A stretch of 64,000 bases of DNA, from positions 2,232,001 to 2,296,000 of the forward strand of contig NZ_BMFT01000001.1 in the NCBI RefSeq assembly GCF_014639155.1, in the 5' to 3' direction. This document shows positions 8,213 to 17,426 of this stretch, in pieces. How positions within the stretch are numbered: the stretch's first letter is position 1; every line of letters begins with the position of its first letter. The position numbers and the translations under genes are program-made. Source of the DNA: Paenibacillus segetis (GTDB lineage Bacteria > Bacillota > Bacilli > Paenibacillales > Paenibacillaceae). The notes beneath the pieces were generated by a model, which searched no databases, was not told the DNA's origin, and saw only the letters and a list, made by a program, of their open reading frames with translations.

Positions 8213-8878
8213 CTATTCGTTCAATGGCTTATTTATCGAAGCTTTATTCTGCACTCGTAATTTAACTGGTAGCATTTTCCCTGTGAAGTAATATAATACT
8301 TGCACTATAAAAATTGCCCCGGCGATATCTAATATATAGTGCTGCTTCACAAAAAGTGTAGAAAGAACTATAGCGCCCATCATTACGCTGATTAACGAAC
8401 GTGAGATGAATGATAAATCTTCACAATCTGCTGAACCCTTCCATACTAAATAGCTAGTCAAAACGTGGATACTAGGAAAACAATTGTAGGGTTGATCTGT
8501 CATATATATAAACCGCACAAGTGAGGGTATGACCCCATGTTCTGTAACTGGTGGGCGTGGTACGGTTGTCTGATAAAAGTAATAAATAACATAGGATACG
8601 ACAAGTCCAACACATAAAGTGATCAACGTTTGATAATATGTCTTTTCACTTTTCCTAAAAATCACAATTAACATGACCATAATAAAGGGATACCACAACA
8701 TATAAGGGATAATAAAGGCGGGTACAAATGGAATTTGCGCATCAAGTTCGGTCATCAAATTACTGACTCGTGACCCCTCATGGTTTAATAATCCGTAGCA
8801 AATATTCAACAATGGAATAATGAGTATCCATAAAAGCGGACGATACTTCGCCAACTTAGTGTCTTTATCCGGCGCCAT
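8213..8878 (-). CDS. PAP2-superfamily membrane phosphatase
   Basis: A 221-aa integral membrane enzyme with about six hydrophobic segments. The phosphatase motifs are readable: an RP pair (108-109), the PSIH motif with His138, and the C-terminal HYILD motif (His180, Asp184). Together they place it in the PAP2 group that dephosphorylates lipid phosphates or transfers head groups. Its short form resembles the inositolphosphotransferase/Aur1-like branch. The start codon overlaps the stop of the upstream methyltransferase by 1 nt, so the two are translated together. This suggests work on the same lipid or its product. Confidence 0.82.
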   Translation of the reverse strand: MAPDKDTKLAKYRPLLWILIIPLLNICYGLLNHEGSRVSNLMTELDAQIPFVPAFIIPYMLWYPFIMVMLIVIFRKSEKTYYQTLITLCVGLVVSYVIYYFYQTTVPRPPVTEHGVIPSLVRFIYMTDQPYNCFPSIHVLTSYLVWKGSADCEDLSFISRSLISVMMGAIVLSTLFVKQHYILDIAGAIFIVQVLYYFTGKMLPVKLRVQNKASINKPLNE

Positions 8879-9462
8879 CAGCTTACACCTCGTTTTCTAC
8901 AAACATAGACGAAAGCTGGAGGAACATTTAAAGCTACAAATTTTATAGCTTCTATATCAAAGCGTTCAGACAATTGCTTTTTCATTTGATGTGAATATTG
9001 AAAAGCAAGGAACAGTCCCCCGTCCCTCAAGGAACTGATAACCTGATCCAGTAGCTGATATCGCATTTCTTGGGGGAAATTATAAAAAGGAAGTCCACTA
9101 ATGACACAATCAAGCTGCTCAATCTTTTCCTGACCCAGGATAGATTGTAATCGGCAAGCATTCCTGTAACAAGGAAATTCCGAATATTGATATTTTAACG
9201 AACGATATAAAGTTCGGTCTTTCTCAAACAGCATTACTCGTGTATTGCTATTTACTGCCGACCGAATATATTTCGTTATGGCTCCTGTCCCCGACCCAAG
9301 CTCCGCTACATATTTGACCTCCTCCCACGGAACTGAATCAATCATTGCTCTGGCTAAATATTTGGAGCTTGGTGTCACACTTCCAATCTGTCCAGGTGAC
9401 CGTAGAAACTTATAGAAAAATAAGAGCCTTTCTTGTACTACCCCACTTATACTTGTAATCAC
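8878..9462 (-). CDS. Class I SAM-dependent methyltransferase, phospholipid-methyltransferase-like
   Basis: A 194-aa Rossmann-fold methyltransferase. Motif I is VAELGSGTGAIT, followed by an acidic end of strand 2 (LFEKD) and a motif-IV region (VISGLPFYNFP). The N-terminal FLRSPGQIGSVTPSS matches the phospholipid N-methyltransferase / rRNA dimethyltransferase-like group, where this region binds the substrate side. Coupled translation with the PAP2 gene favours a lipid substrate. The activity is not proven; similar proteins in Bacillales are usually annotated only as methyltransferases. Confidence 0.8.
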   Translation of the reverse strand: MITSISGVVQERLLFFYKFLRSPGQIGSVTPSSKYLARAMIDSVPWEEVKYVAELGSGTGAITKYIRSAVNSNTRVMLFEKDRTLYRSLKYQYSEFPCYRNACRLQSILGQEKIEQLDCVISGLPFYNFPQEMRYQLLDQVISSLRDGGLFLAFQYSHQMKKQLSERFDIEAIKFVALNVPPAFVYVCRKRGVS

Positions 9463-9572
9463 GTTGTCTCCCCCTTTTCAATTTCCACCATCATACTGAA
9501 ATCTTCTTCAGATAAAGTCAGGAATAATCTGAATTAATTCTGAAGATCCATCATGATGGAATTAGGGAGAAA

Positions 9573-9600
9573 TAAAAAAAGCAGCTCTGATGAGCTGCTT
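9573..9600 (-). terminator. Intrinsic terminator
   Basis: A perfect GCAGCTC / GAGCTGC stem followed on the minus strand by seven T. It ends the uppP transcript. Confidence 0.9.
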
Positions 9601-9618
9601 CTACCTTAACTATTATTC

Positions 9619-10473
9619 TTAGTGGAATATTCCGGCAATTCCGGCTACTAACACCACGACTGCAAAGATCATTCTGTAAATAGCGAATACTTTCATTGGT
9701 TTCTTTTGTAGATATGCAATAAACTTCTTGATGACGGCTAAAGCCACAATAAACGAAACGATAAAACCTGTAGCTAGTGAGATAAGTTCCTGTGATGATA
9801 GGCCAGCAAATCCACCCATCTTCATAATCTTCAAAAAACTCATGCCAACCATAACAGGGATTGCTAAGAAGAAAGAGAACTCAGCGGCAACGACCGTAGT
9901 AAGCCCTGATACCCAGCCACCGATAATGGTTGAAGCTGATCGTGACATCCCAGGAATAATAGCTAAGCATTGAAATAAACCGATAATAATCGCTTGCTTT
10001 ACGGTTACGTTTAGCTCTTGTTCATCATTATTTAGATTGTTGTTTCTAAATTTAGATTCCGCGTACATCATCCATAGCGCACCACCAAACAAGGTAAACG
10101 CTACAATAACAGGCGTAAATAAATATTTATCAGCTAGATCATTGAATAGGATCCCGAAGACACCCCCAGGAACACAAGCGATGACGATCATTAGCCAAAA
10201 TTTAAACCCTGATTTCTCATATCCTACTTTCTTAGGGGAGAAATTGACCAGGGTTCCTTTTATTTTGCGCCAATACAGTATGACTACCGCTAGGATCGCT
10301 CCAAGCTGAATCACATAAGTGTACATCTCAACAAAATTTGGATGGGTTCCTTTAAATCCTAGTAGATTTTCGAAAATAATTAGATGCCCTGTTGAAGATA
10401 CAGGTAAAAATTCGGTTACACCTTCCACAATACCTAGGATGATTGATTTGATAATTTCAATAATGCTGTCCAT
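9619..10473 (-). CDS. uppP: Undecaprenyl-diphosphate phosphatase
   Basis: A 284-aa polytopic membrane enzyme of the BacA/UppP family. It removes a phosphate from undecaprenyl pyrophosphate, recycling the lipid carrier for peptidoglycan and teichoic acids and giving bacitracin tolerance. The first signature EGVTEFLPVSSTGH (residues 17-30, Glu17, Glu21 and His30 conserved) and the second, PGMSRSAST near residue 175, are both intact. Length is standard. It is monocistronic with its own terminator, and stands close to a PAP2-type phosphatase and a two-component system. Confidence 0.96.
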   Translation of the reverse strand: MDSIIEIIKSIILGIVEGVTEFLPVSSTGHLIIFENLLGFKGTHPNFVEMYTYVIQLGAILAVVILYWRKIKGTLVNFSPKKVGYEKSGFKFWLMIVIACVPGGVFGILFNDLADKYLFTPVIVAFTLFGGALWMMYAESKFRNNNLNNDEQELNVTVKQAIIIGLFQCLAIIPGMSRSASTIIGGWVSGLTTVVAAEFSFFLAIPVMVGMSFLKIMKMGGFAGLSSQELISLATGFIVSFIVALAVIKKFIAYLQKKPMKVFAIYRMIFAVVVLVAGIAGIFH

Positions 10474-10698
10474 CTAATTCTCCCTTCACCTATTCATTAA
10501 TTGAAGATCGTTCTTCCTATTTCACATACTCTAATATACTATACATTATGCCTTTAAAAATTAAGAATTTATTAACTATTCGGATTTCGAAATTAATCGT
10601 CGTAGAAAGAGGAACTTCCACAACGCATGGAGAAATGGTAAATAAAACAAAATAGAATAATCAAAAACAGATAACGAATTTATTCAGGAGGGGATCCT

Positions 10699-11193
10699 AT
10701 GTTAGGACATTTAGGATTTTCATATGTAGGTCTTCTATATTTATTGATGTTATTCATTCCTAATATCATTTGGAGTAAGAATCAACCCCTAGATTATGAT
10801 TACACCCAAGAAAACAAAATATTACTGATGTTTGAACGTATAGGTCAGGTATTTTGCACGGTGTGTATGTTGATTTTTAAAGACTTTAATATAGCCTCAT
10901 TTTCAACATGGAGCCTATGGCTTATCGTGTCATTTCTATTCATGATCCTGTATGAGATTTGCTGGATTAGATATTTCACTAATGAACGTACAGAGAAAAA
11001 CTTTTATCGTAGTTTCTATGGAATACCTGTTCCACTTGCAAGCCTACCTGTCATAGCCTTTCTACTGTTAGGGATTTATGGAAAAGTGATATGGTTGATT
11101 GTGTCTGCCATCATCATTGGCATTGGGCATATCGGGATACATGTTCAGCATGTAAAAGGCAAATCAAGCAATAACAACTTCACTCACAATTAG
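10699..11193 (+). CDS. Small polytopic membrane protein of unknown function
   Basis: A 164-aa protein with four or five hydrophobic helices and a conserved-looking NIIWSKNQP segment after the first helix. The ATG has an excellent AGGAGGGG box. The C-terminus is charged and presumably cytoplasmic (HVQHVKGKSS). I do not recognise a catalytic motif. It stands alone between uppP and proS on the opposite strand. The upstream 225 bp is AT-rich with no other structure I can support. Confidence 0.75.
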   Translation: MLGHLGFSYVGLLYLLMLFIPNIIWSKNQPLDYDYTQENKILLMFERIGQVFCTVCMLIFKDFNIASFSTWSLWLIVSFLFMILYEICWIRYFTNERTEKNFYRSFYGIPVPLASLPVIAFLLLGIYGKVIWLIVSAIIIGIGHIGIHVQHVKGKSSNNNFTHN

Positions 11194-11234
11194 ATAAATA
11201 AGCTCTAGTTTATGACTGAGTTAATCTATAACAA

Positions 11235-11266
11235 AAGGCATGTCTGCGACTGTGCAGACATGCCTT
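11235..11266. terminator. Bidirectional intrinsic terminator
   Basis: A perfect 13-bp stem (AAGGCATGTCTGC with its complement) and 6-nt loop between convergent genes. T-rich flanks lie on both sides, better on the minus strand, where it ends proS. Confidence 0.88.
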
Positions 11267-11296
11267 CTCTATTCTATTAACATATCATATGAACGA

Positions 11297-13021
11297 TTAA
11301 TGGCTTCTCTTTACCAAATCAATAATTCGTGCAAAAGCTTCTTGAACATGAACAGACTCTTTCATGTTATGTTTCCGCAGGGTAAATTCAACATGCTCCT
11401 GTTCGGCATCTTTACCAATAACGATTCTTATTGGAATACCAATCAAATCAGAATCTTTAAATTTGACTCCTGGACGCTCATCTCTATCATCTAATAACAC
11501 TTCAATACCTTGCTCAAGCAGAAGATGATACAACTTCTGAGCTAATTCCATTTGTTTATCGTCTTTAATAGATATCGGAATGAGGTGCACATGAAATGGT
11601 GCTAGAGTTATTGGCCAAGTGACTCCCTTGTCGTCATGATGCTGCTCAATCACTGCGGATAGTATCCGAGATATTCCAATACCATAGCAACCCATAATCA
11701 GAGTCTTTTCTTTACCCGATGGATCGATGAAATTAGCGCTTAGTTGCTCACTATATTTGGTTCCCAGTTTGAAGACATGGCCCAATTCAATACCACGATA
11801 GAATGTTAATCTCCCTTCAGTGCAACGAGGGCAGCTCTCTCCTTCATTTACATTTCGGAAATCACCAACATGTGTAAGCTCAATATCACGTATAGGATTT
11901 AGATTGCGAACATGATAATTTAACTCGTTAGCACCTGCTATACCACTAGTCATATTAGCTACTGTATGATCAACTAATACTGGGAATGGTAAATCCATAG
12001 GCCCTATAAATCCAGCGACTATACCGGGTATTTTCGCCAAGCTTTCCGAGTCAGCAATTGAAATGTCTTGAGCCCCCAGATAATTCTTCACTTTAATTTC
12101 GTTGATCTCATGATCACCTCTTACAGCAACAGCAATTAAATTATCATCAGCTTTAAATACAACCGTTTTGATGATATCAATAGGATTGATCTGTAGCGCC
12201 TCACCAAGCTGTTCAATCGAACGAATATCAGGCGTATAGAACTTCTCTAAGTCCCTTATTTCATCTGTAGAAATCATGTCATCCTCTTCTACATCAATTG
12301 CTCCAGATTCCGCCTTTTCCAGATTTGCAGCATAATCACAACATGTACAAACAACAATCGTATCTTCTCCTACATCGGCTAATGCCATAAATTCATGGGT
12401 TCCACCTTCGCCTCCAATGGTTCCACCATCAGCCTCCACAGCACGAAAGTTTATTCCTAATGTAGTAAATATGCGATTATAAGCCTCAAACATATTCCAA
12501 TATGATTTATCTAATCCTTCCCAATCTATATCAAACGAATAAGCATCTTTCATTAGAAATTCTCTGCCACGCAGTAACCCAAAACGCGGACGTCTTTCGT
12601 CACGAAACTTGGTCTGAATTTGATACAAAGTTACTGGTAATCTGCGGTAAGAGTTAATTTCATTCTTCACTAAAGAAGTAATGACTTCCTCATGTGTTGG
12701 TCCTAAGGCAAATTCTCGATCATGTCGGTCCCTTAACCGAATTAACTCTGGTCCATATTGTGCATATCGTCCTGACTCTTTCCACAGTTCCGTTGGTTGC
12801 ATTGCAGGCATTAACAATTCTTGAGCACCTGCACGTTCCATTTCAGCCCGTACAATCTGTTCCACTTTACGAAGTACCCGTCTACCTAGAGGCATATAGG
12901 TGTATATTCCTGCAGCTAATTGCCTGATAAACCCAGCGCGTAACATCAACTGATGGCTTACTGCTTCAGCGTCAGACGGTGATTCACGTAATGTATTATG
13001 AAATAATGTGCTTTGTCGCAT
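11297..13021 (-). CDS. proS: Prolyl-tRNA synthetase
   Basis: A 574-aa class II synthetase that charges tRNA-Pro. The N-terminal LMLRAGFIRQLAAGIYTYMPLG and motif 2 (RDERRPRFGLLRGREFLMKD) are typical. An editing (YbaK-like) insertion lies in the middle, and the C-terminal anticodon-binding domain includes LIPISIKDD and the VLLDDRDERPGVKF block. The frame extends 15 codons further, but those codons run into the leader terminator. The ATG at 13021, with GAGGGGG 8 nt upstream, is the start. Expression is controlled by the T-box leader upstream. Confidence 0.96.
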   Translation of the reverse strand: MRQSTLFHNTLRESPSDAEAVSHQLMLRAGFIRQLAAGIYTYMPLGRRVLRKVEQIVRAEMERAGAQELLMPAMQPTELWKESGRYAQYGPELIRLRDRHDREFALGPTHEEVITSLVKNEINSYRRLPVTLYQIQTKFRDERRPRFGLLRGREFLMKDAYSFDIDWEGLDKSYWNMFEAYNRIFTTLGINFRAVEADGGTIGGEGGTHEFMALADVGEDTIVVCTCCDYAANLEKAESGAIDVEEDDMISTDEIRDLEKFYTPDIRSIEQLGEALQINPIDIIKTVVFKADDNLIAVAVRGDHEINEIKVKNYLGAQDISIADSESLAKIPGIVAGFIGPMDLPFPVLVDHTVANMTSGIAGANELNYHVRNLNPIRDIELTHVGDFRNVNEGESCPRCTEGRLTFYRGIELGHVFKLGTKYSEQLSANFIDPSGKEKTLIMGCYGIGISRILSAVIEQHHDDKGVTWPITLAPFHVHLIPISIKDDKQMELAQKLYHLLLEQGIEVLLDDRDERPGVKFKDSDLIGIPIRIVIGKDAEQEHVEFTLRKHNMKESVHVQEAFARIIDLVKRSH

Positions 13022-13049
13022 GAGACATGCCCCCTCAAAATATTGTTCT

Positions 13050-13290
13050 AAAAAACAAAAAGACACATTCGTCAGGGACGAATGTGTCGTGATACCACCC
13101 TATATTTGACCGTCATGATCCTTCAAATGGTCCTTATTAAGATAACGGCACTCACCGGCAATGGAAGGTATTTTCCATTACAGCTCACAAGATAGGAGAA
13201 AGTTCATTCGCGTCAAGAAACCTTTCAGCCCGTGGGTTTCTTCTCTGTATAGCGATATGTTGAACTTTTTTGGTCTTGGTCTAAGCATTT
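13050..13290 (-). promoter_or_regulatory. T-box leader of proS
   Basis: On the minus strand this leader ends with the T-box core GGGTGGTATCACG (13088-13100). Directly after it comes a strong terminator hairpin (GACACATTCG / CGAATGTGTC) and a T tract. A long stem-I hairpin (AAGAAACC / GGTTTCTT) lies near the 5' side. Uncharged tRNA should pair with the T-box and prevent the terminator, allowing proS transcription. A CCT triplet at 13194-13196 could be the proline specifier, but I could not fold the specifier loop with certainty. Confidence 0.88.
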
Positions 13291-13387
13291 TCAATATATA
13301 ATTTCCAATTACACTACATGATAAATATTAACTAGTCAAGCAGTAGAATTATTGTGAGTATTAGCGTAAATCTACAACTGATTAAAT

Positions 13388-13834
13388 CTACACCTTAAGC
13401 TCTAAATGAAGTATCGGAAATGGTCTTCCTGATCCGTCCAGTTCAGAACGCCCTATTTGTACACAATCATAACGTTTGTAAAAAGCATAGGCCTGTTCAT
13501 TTTGCTCATTAACATCCACTTGAAGGATGTTCCCTTTGAGCTGTCCAGCGTGCTTCACTAAACGACTGCCCACACCTTGTCCATGGTAATCAGGATCAAC
13601 GAATAACATTTCTATTTTGGCTCCATCAAGGCCTATAAACCCGAGTGGTTCTTGTTTTTCGTTCAATTCCACCCAAATCTCAACCTCGTTCAAAGCACCA
13701 TTCTGAACCACATGATGATAAAACTGAATATCCTCTTCTTCTAAAAAAGTGTGGGTCTGGCGTACCGCCCTATGCCAAATATCGACTAGTTTATCATGGT
13801 ATTTATCTTGGTAAAGGACAATTTCAGTTTGCAT
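13388..13834 (-). CDS. GNAT-family N-acetyltransferase, YjaB-like
   Basis: A 148-aa GNAT with the acetyl-CoA loop DPDYHGQGVGSRLVKH and C-terminal VNEQNEQAYAFYKRY motif. The closest pattern I know is the YjaB-type branch. The ribosome binding site AAGGAG is well placed before the ATG. It is monocistronic. The acceptor substrate is unknown. Confidence 0.85.
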   Translation of the reverse strand: MQTEIVLYQDKYHDKLVDIWHRAVRQTHTFLEEEDIQFYHHVVQNGALNEVEIWVELNEKQEPLGFIGLDGAKIEMLFVDPDYHGQGVGSRLVKHAGQLKGNILQVDVNEQNEQAYAFYKRYDCVQIGRSELDGSGRPFPILHLELKV

Positions 13835-13899
13835 TTTAATCTCCTTTTTTCATTCATGATGCTTTCAATTGCATACTCATAAATAATTATAACCGACTC

Positions 13900-14430
13900 C
13901 TATTCACGTAACGCCATTTTCCCTAATTTATGTCCTAACAAGACTATAGGAAGCAATATCAATCCTGTTGGTGCATAATAAAGTACTTCCTTTAGCGAGA
14001 CAAGCCCATCATTGATCATTCTATAGAACAAATATAAAGAGTATGGCAAAGTAAAGAGCAGAGCAGTTACTACTCCGGGCGTATAGGCTCTGAGAAGAAT
14101 GGACTGACCTAAATGTGTAAATACATGAACAAGTAATAGTGCATTAAACCCGATAAACAACAAGTAGTTTTGCTGCTCGACAGCCAAGTATGTAACAGGT
14201 ATAAAAACAATAAACTCTAAGGCAACAGCTACTGCGAATTGTGCTGAAGTTACCTCAGACATGTTCTTTACTAGCCTACGTGCTGGCGCAGGGATCCTCT
14301 CGTTAATTCTAGGATAATTCCTCTTCATCCAATACTCCACAAATATAATTTCTTCGAAATCATGAATCATAAAAACAGCTAGAAATAACCACATAACAGA
14401 ATGAATCGTAATGAATGGGTCATTGATCAC
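13900..14430 (-). CDS. HXXEE domain membrane protein
   Basis: A 176-aa polytopic membrane protein. It carries the motif HDFEE near residue 23 and a later conserved histidine pair region (LVHVFTHLGQS), which define the HXXEE family. The family has no established function, although the arrangement of His and Glu in membrane helices suggests a metal site. The 5' end overlaps the VOC-like gene upstream by 11 bp, so the two are coupled. Confidence 0.8.
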   Translation of the reverse strand: MINDPFITIHSVMWLFLAVFMIHDFEEIIFVEYWMKRNYPRINERIPAPARRLVKNMSEVTSAQFAVAVALEFIVFIPVTYLAVEQQNYLLFIGFNALLLVHVFTHLGQSILLRAYTPGVVTALLFTLPYSLYLFYRMINDGLVSLKEVLYYAPTGLILLPIVLLGHKLGKMALRE

Positions 14431-15085
14431 TCTGTATTACATCTCCTTTTGCAAATCTTAAGATACCTATATCTTTTATAGATACTTCTACTGGGTAGAA
14501 CTTGGCTTTCTTGTGATTGGAGAAATACCATTCCCGATCCTTCTTGACCACAATCAAAAGCCCATGCTCGTCTCCAAGTGGAACAAAACTATCACTACCT
14601 TCTTTCCATTTCGGTATCATCATCGTATTCAATTTCTGGACAAGTGGTACGACCTCATCCGCAACAATCCCAACTTCACTAATACAAATGAAATCCTTAG
14701 CAGAAAATGAATGAGTAACTCCATTCTTCAAATGATGACGCGCGATAAATTCTACAATATTCCCACTAGGATCTTCACAATAGATCGAATCAGCGTTCCA
14801 TGATTCAAAGAATACCTCATCAGAGCCATCTTCACTGATCAGAGGAACTCTGGAAGAGACCCAATCTTTTACCTCACGAAACTTATTATCTGGAACATTA
14901 ATCGCAAAGTGATAAGAGGGTTCGTCATATAGATTTGTTGTCTTAAAAGTTAAGTTAGTAGACCCAATTTTCACTACAAAGTGTTCTATTTCATCTTCCA
15001 ACAGTTCACATTCAACGATAGAGGTATAAAACGTCTTCATTTCATGAAGCTTACTGGTCAGTAAAGTTACTTGATCAATATACAT
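14420..15085 (-). CDS. VOC-family protein, two-module form
   Basis: A 221-aa protein whose N-terminal half is a clear glyoxalase/VOC module (YIDQVTLLTSKLHEMKTFYTS through CEDPSGNIVEFIARH). The C-terminal half looks like a second, more diverged module, with ISEVGIVADEVVPLVQKL and a final VEVSIKDIG strand. Two modules would form one complete pseudo-dimer. It overlaps the HXXEE gene by 11 bp and follows an unknown gene by 21 bp, so the three probably form one operon. The substrate is unknown. Confidence 0.8.
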   Translation of the reverse strand: MYIDQVTLLTSKLHEMKTFYTSIVECELLEDEIEHFVVKIGSTNLTFKTTNLYDEPSYHFAINVPDNKFREVKDWVSSRVPLISEDGSDEVFFESWNADSIYCEDPSGNIVEFIARHHLKNGVTHSFSAKDFICISEVGIVADEVVPLVQKLNTMMIPKWKEGSDSFVPLGDEHGLLIVVKKDREWYFSNHKKAKFYPVEVSIKDIGILRFAKGDVIQSDQ

Positions 15086-15106
15086 TTTCAGTCCCCCCCA
15101 AGTAGT

Positions 15107-15493
15107 CTAATTCAAGTGTATTCCAAAAAATATATAACTATCCTGTATTGTTCTTGGATTAAAATCTAATTGTTCTCTAGGTATTCCATGAATTAATCCA
15201 TATTGAATCACTTCAGACCATGTATTGGGATCCATTCTGACTTGAAATACTTGATCTTGATATACCACAACGACTTCATTGTCATGGAAGAAATGATTAT
15301 ACCAACAATCAATATTAGCATCAATCATATTAACTTGGAGTTCAGAGATCGTTTCAAGAAATTGCTGCTCTTTAACCCTCACAAACAAAAAATCCCAGGT
15401 ACCCACATGTTTATGTGCCACGATATCCAATACATCAGCACTATTGTGATCCTTGAGTGATTGTTTAATTACAATCCCATAATAGTCTTCCAT
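15107..15493 (-). CDS. Hypothetical protein
   Basis: A 128-aa soluble protein with no signal peptide or membrane helix. Visible features are a VVVYQDQVFQVRMDP strand pair and a C-terminal FNPRTIQDSYIFFGI. I do not recognise the family. Coding is supported by its position in the packed run with the VOC and HXXEE genes and by normal length and composition. Confidence 0.65.
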   Translation of the reverse strand: MEDYYGIVIKQSLKDHNSADVLDIVAHKHVGTWDFLFVRVKEQQFLETISELQVNMIDANIDCWYNHFFHDNEVVVVYQDQVFQVRMDPNTWSEVIQYGLIHGIPREQLDFNPRTIQDSYIFFGIHLN

Positions 15494-15543
15494 TGTTATT
15501 TTTCCCTTCGCTGAATGATGTTGAACTCCACTGAGACCCTCTA

Positions 15544-16284
15544 CTATTTTTCAACAAACTGTGATCCATCGTATGTATACATTTTCACTGTTGTTATTGG
15601 CTCCCCTTTAACCGTGACTGCGTCATCCTCCAATTCACTGCGAGTTTGCCATGCATATAAAATATCATTCACTACTTGGAAGCTACCCGCAATAACATAG
15701 TAACTGCCACCTAACATCGCATTCATTTCTTTCAAAGTACCTTGCCAAACTTCCACAAGCTCCCCATGTTGAATGTCCATCAGGTGCGCTATTCGAACAC
15801 TAATTCCTGAGCCACCAGTCATCTCCACAACCTCAAACAACTGCTTCTCGCCTACCTCGATCGGAGCACCAAAATCCAACGACGCTACCTTCCAACCTTT
15901 CTCGGCTAATAACTGATATTTACCAGGAGATGTTTTATCAAAAATATAGAAAACTCCAAGATGAACTCCACCATTAATCGCAGCTACAAGTTCCGGTTCA
16001 TTATCGCCGTCTAGATCAACTTCCAGGTAGGAGAGTCCATTCCAATAATCCTCCCCATCAATTCCTTGTTTCCGAATCAAATCCTTCACTTGCTCTAGAG
16101 ACAAAGCCTCGCTGGATTGTTGTTTCTCTACATTTACAGCTGTTGGTTGGGTCTGGTTCAGTACGTTTTCATTAGATGGCTCGGACGTATCCTCATTAAT
16201 CAAATTCATTACGCCGATGGTAACGAGGACACAAACCAATAGAACGACAAATTGCATCACTCTCTTATTCCAACTCATATTCAC
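15544..16284 (-). CDS. Membrane-anchored extracellular protein with VCBS/FG-GAP-like segment
   Basis: A 246-aa protein with one N-terminal hydrophobic helix (about residues 10-27) and no lipobox, so it is either anchored or exported. An Asp-rich stretch, YLEVDLDGDNEPELVAAING, resembles a calcium-binding VCBS/FG-GAP repeat unit, here present once. The remainder is beta-rich. No function is recognisable. It begins the run of four genes 16284-13900 read leftward. Confidence 0.7.
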   Translation of the reverse strand: MNMSWNKRVMQFVVLLVCVLVTIGVMNLINEDTSEPSNENVLNQTQPTAVNVEKQQSSEALSLEQVKDLIRKQGIDGEDYWNGLSYLEVDLDGDNEPELVAAINGGVHLGVFYIFDKTSPGKYQLLAEKGWKVASLDFGAPIEVGEKQLFEVVEMTGGSGISVRIAHLMDIQHGELVEVWQGTLKEMNAMLGGSYYVIAGSFQVVNDILYAWQTRSELEDDAVTVKGEPITTVKMYTYDGSQFVEK

Positions 16285-16316
16285 TTCAACCCTTTCGAGT
16301 CCTTGTATTATTACAC

Positions 16317-16376
16317 AAAAAAACCAACTCGTCCTTCTACTACTGACATTGTACCAGTAGAGTCATCTGACTTGGT
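16317..16376 (-). terminator. Intrinsic terminator with branched stem
   Basis: The outer AACCAA / TTGGTT pairing encloses an inner CTCTACTG / CAGTAGTAG stem, followed on the minus strand by a T run. It ends the GNAT gene at 16435. The opposite strand is also T-rich after the stem. Confidence 0.7.
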
Positions 16377-16434
16377 TTTGTTTTTGTCATATTTTAGTAT
16401 AAATAATTTAGTCCTTGTTTTGTTCATTGCTCCA

Positions 16435-17307
16435 TCATTTATCCAACTGCTGCACCATTAGCACCTGTTCCATGTATACGTTAAAATCCAATTGCTTAAG
16501 TAATTCAATTAACAGGTTATTTGAAGCACGAATATTATGCGCATTACGTTTACAGGACAAGGTTGGCTGCCAAATTTCACACAATGTGGCCTTCATAATA
16601 TCTTCCTTATCCTTGCGATTAGGCGCTACTTCACATCGAATAAGTGTAATTCCTGTCAGTTTACCGAATGAGTCAAATGACCGCCGAAATAGCCCATAAC
16701 CAACCGCCACCTGTCCATCGTACACGACAACACTTTCGCCATCCTTAAGACTCGGTAATTGAGCTTGCCAAACCTCACCCGGGTTGTAGAACGATAATGA
16801 TCCAGCTTCTATTGCCAACCCCTTCTTCACCGCAAATGAATGTGCAGACCAATCAGTCATTTCTAACTTCTGTTCGTTCGATAATAAAACAAGCCGATCC
16901 ATTAGCTCATAATTCATGGTTTCATATAACCGGATCGCCGACTCATTTGTGCTAATCGCTTCCAAATAGGCGTATTCCACCGAAAGTCCTTCGTTGATCT
17001 CTTGGTTCTTTGCCATCATAGCTGAGCCGATCCGTTTACCACGAAAAGCTGGAACTACCGCAGTTCCTCCATTCCATGCAATTTTCTTACCTGAAAACTC
17101 ACGGAATCCCTCCATAACGATACCTGCTTGCTCACCTTCTACATAACATGCAAACGAGTGTTCAAGCGATAATCCTTCACTAACTGTTCGCGCAATAAAA
17201 CGATCCAGACTCATCGAGGCATTTACTATGTAACCTTCGAACGCTTTGTTCCAAAGTTCAGATACTTCCTTTAAAGGTAGTTCACTGAGTGGTTTATAGG
17301 TAATCAT
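16435..17307 (-). CDS. GNAT-family N-acetyltransferase, long form
   Basis: A 290-aa protein with an N-terminal GNAT domain (acetyl-CoA loop PAFRGKRIGSAMMAKNQE, then LEAISTNESAIRLYETMNY) and a second, diverged half that looks like a repeated acetyltransferase fold. The frame begins 13 codons earlier, but the ATG at 17307 has a near-perfect GGAGGAGG box and matches the family N-terminus (MITYKPLSELP). It is a single gene; acceptor unknown. Confidence 0.82.
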   Translation of the reverse strand: MITYKPLSELPLKEVSELWNKAFEGYIVNASMSLDRFIARTVSEGLSLEHSFACYVEGEQAGIVMEGFREFSGKKIAWNGGTAVVPAFRGKRIGSAMMAKNQEINEGLSVEYAYLEAISTNESAIRLYETMNYELMDRLVLLSNEQKLEMTDWSAHSFAVKKGLAIEAGSLSFYNPGEVWQAQLPSLKDGESVVVYDGQVAVGYGLFRRSFDSFGKLTGITLIRCEVAPNRKDKEDIMKATLCEIWQPTLSCKRNAHNIRASNNLLIELLKQLDFNVYMEQVLMVQQLDK

Positions 17308-17354
17308 ATGGATCCTCCTCCTATTCTGATGAAGCAAATAATCCAATCTTTTTT

Positions 17355-17396
17355 ACAAAAGACAGACACCTGTGATAATCTCCAGATGCCTGTCAT
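17355..17396 (-). terminator. Intrinsic terminator
   Basis: An 11-bp stem with two G-U pairs (GACAGGCATCT / AGGTGTCTGTC) and a minus-strand TTTTG tail. It ends the M3 peptidase gene. Confidence 0.82.
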
Positions 17397-17426
17397 TATA
17401 GGTTATGCTATGCAATTGTGCTGTTA

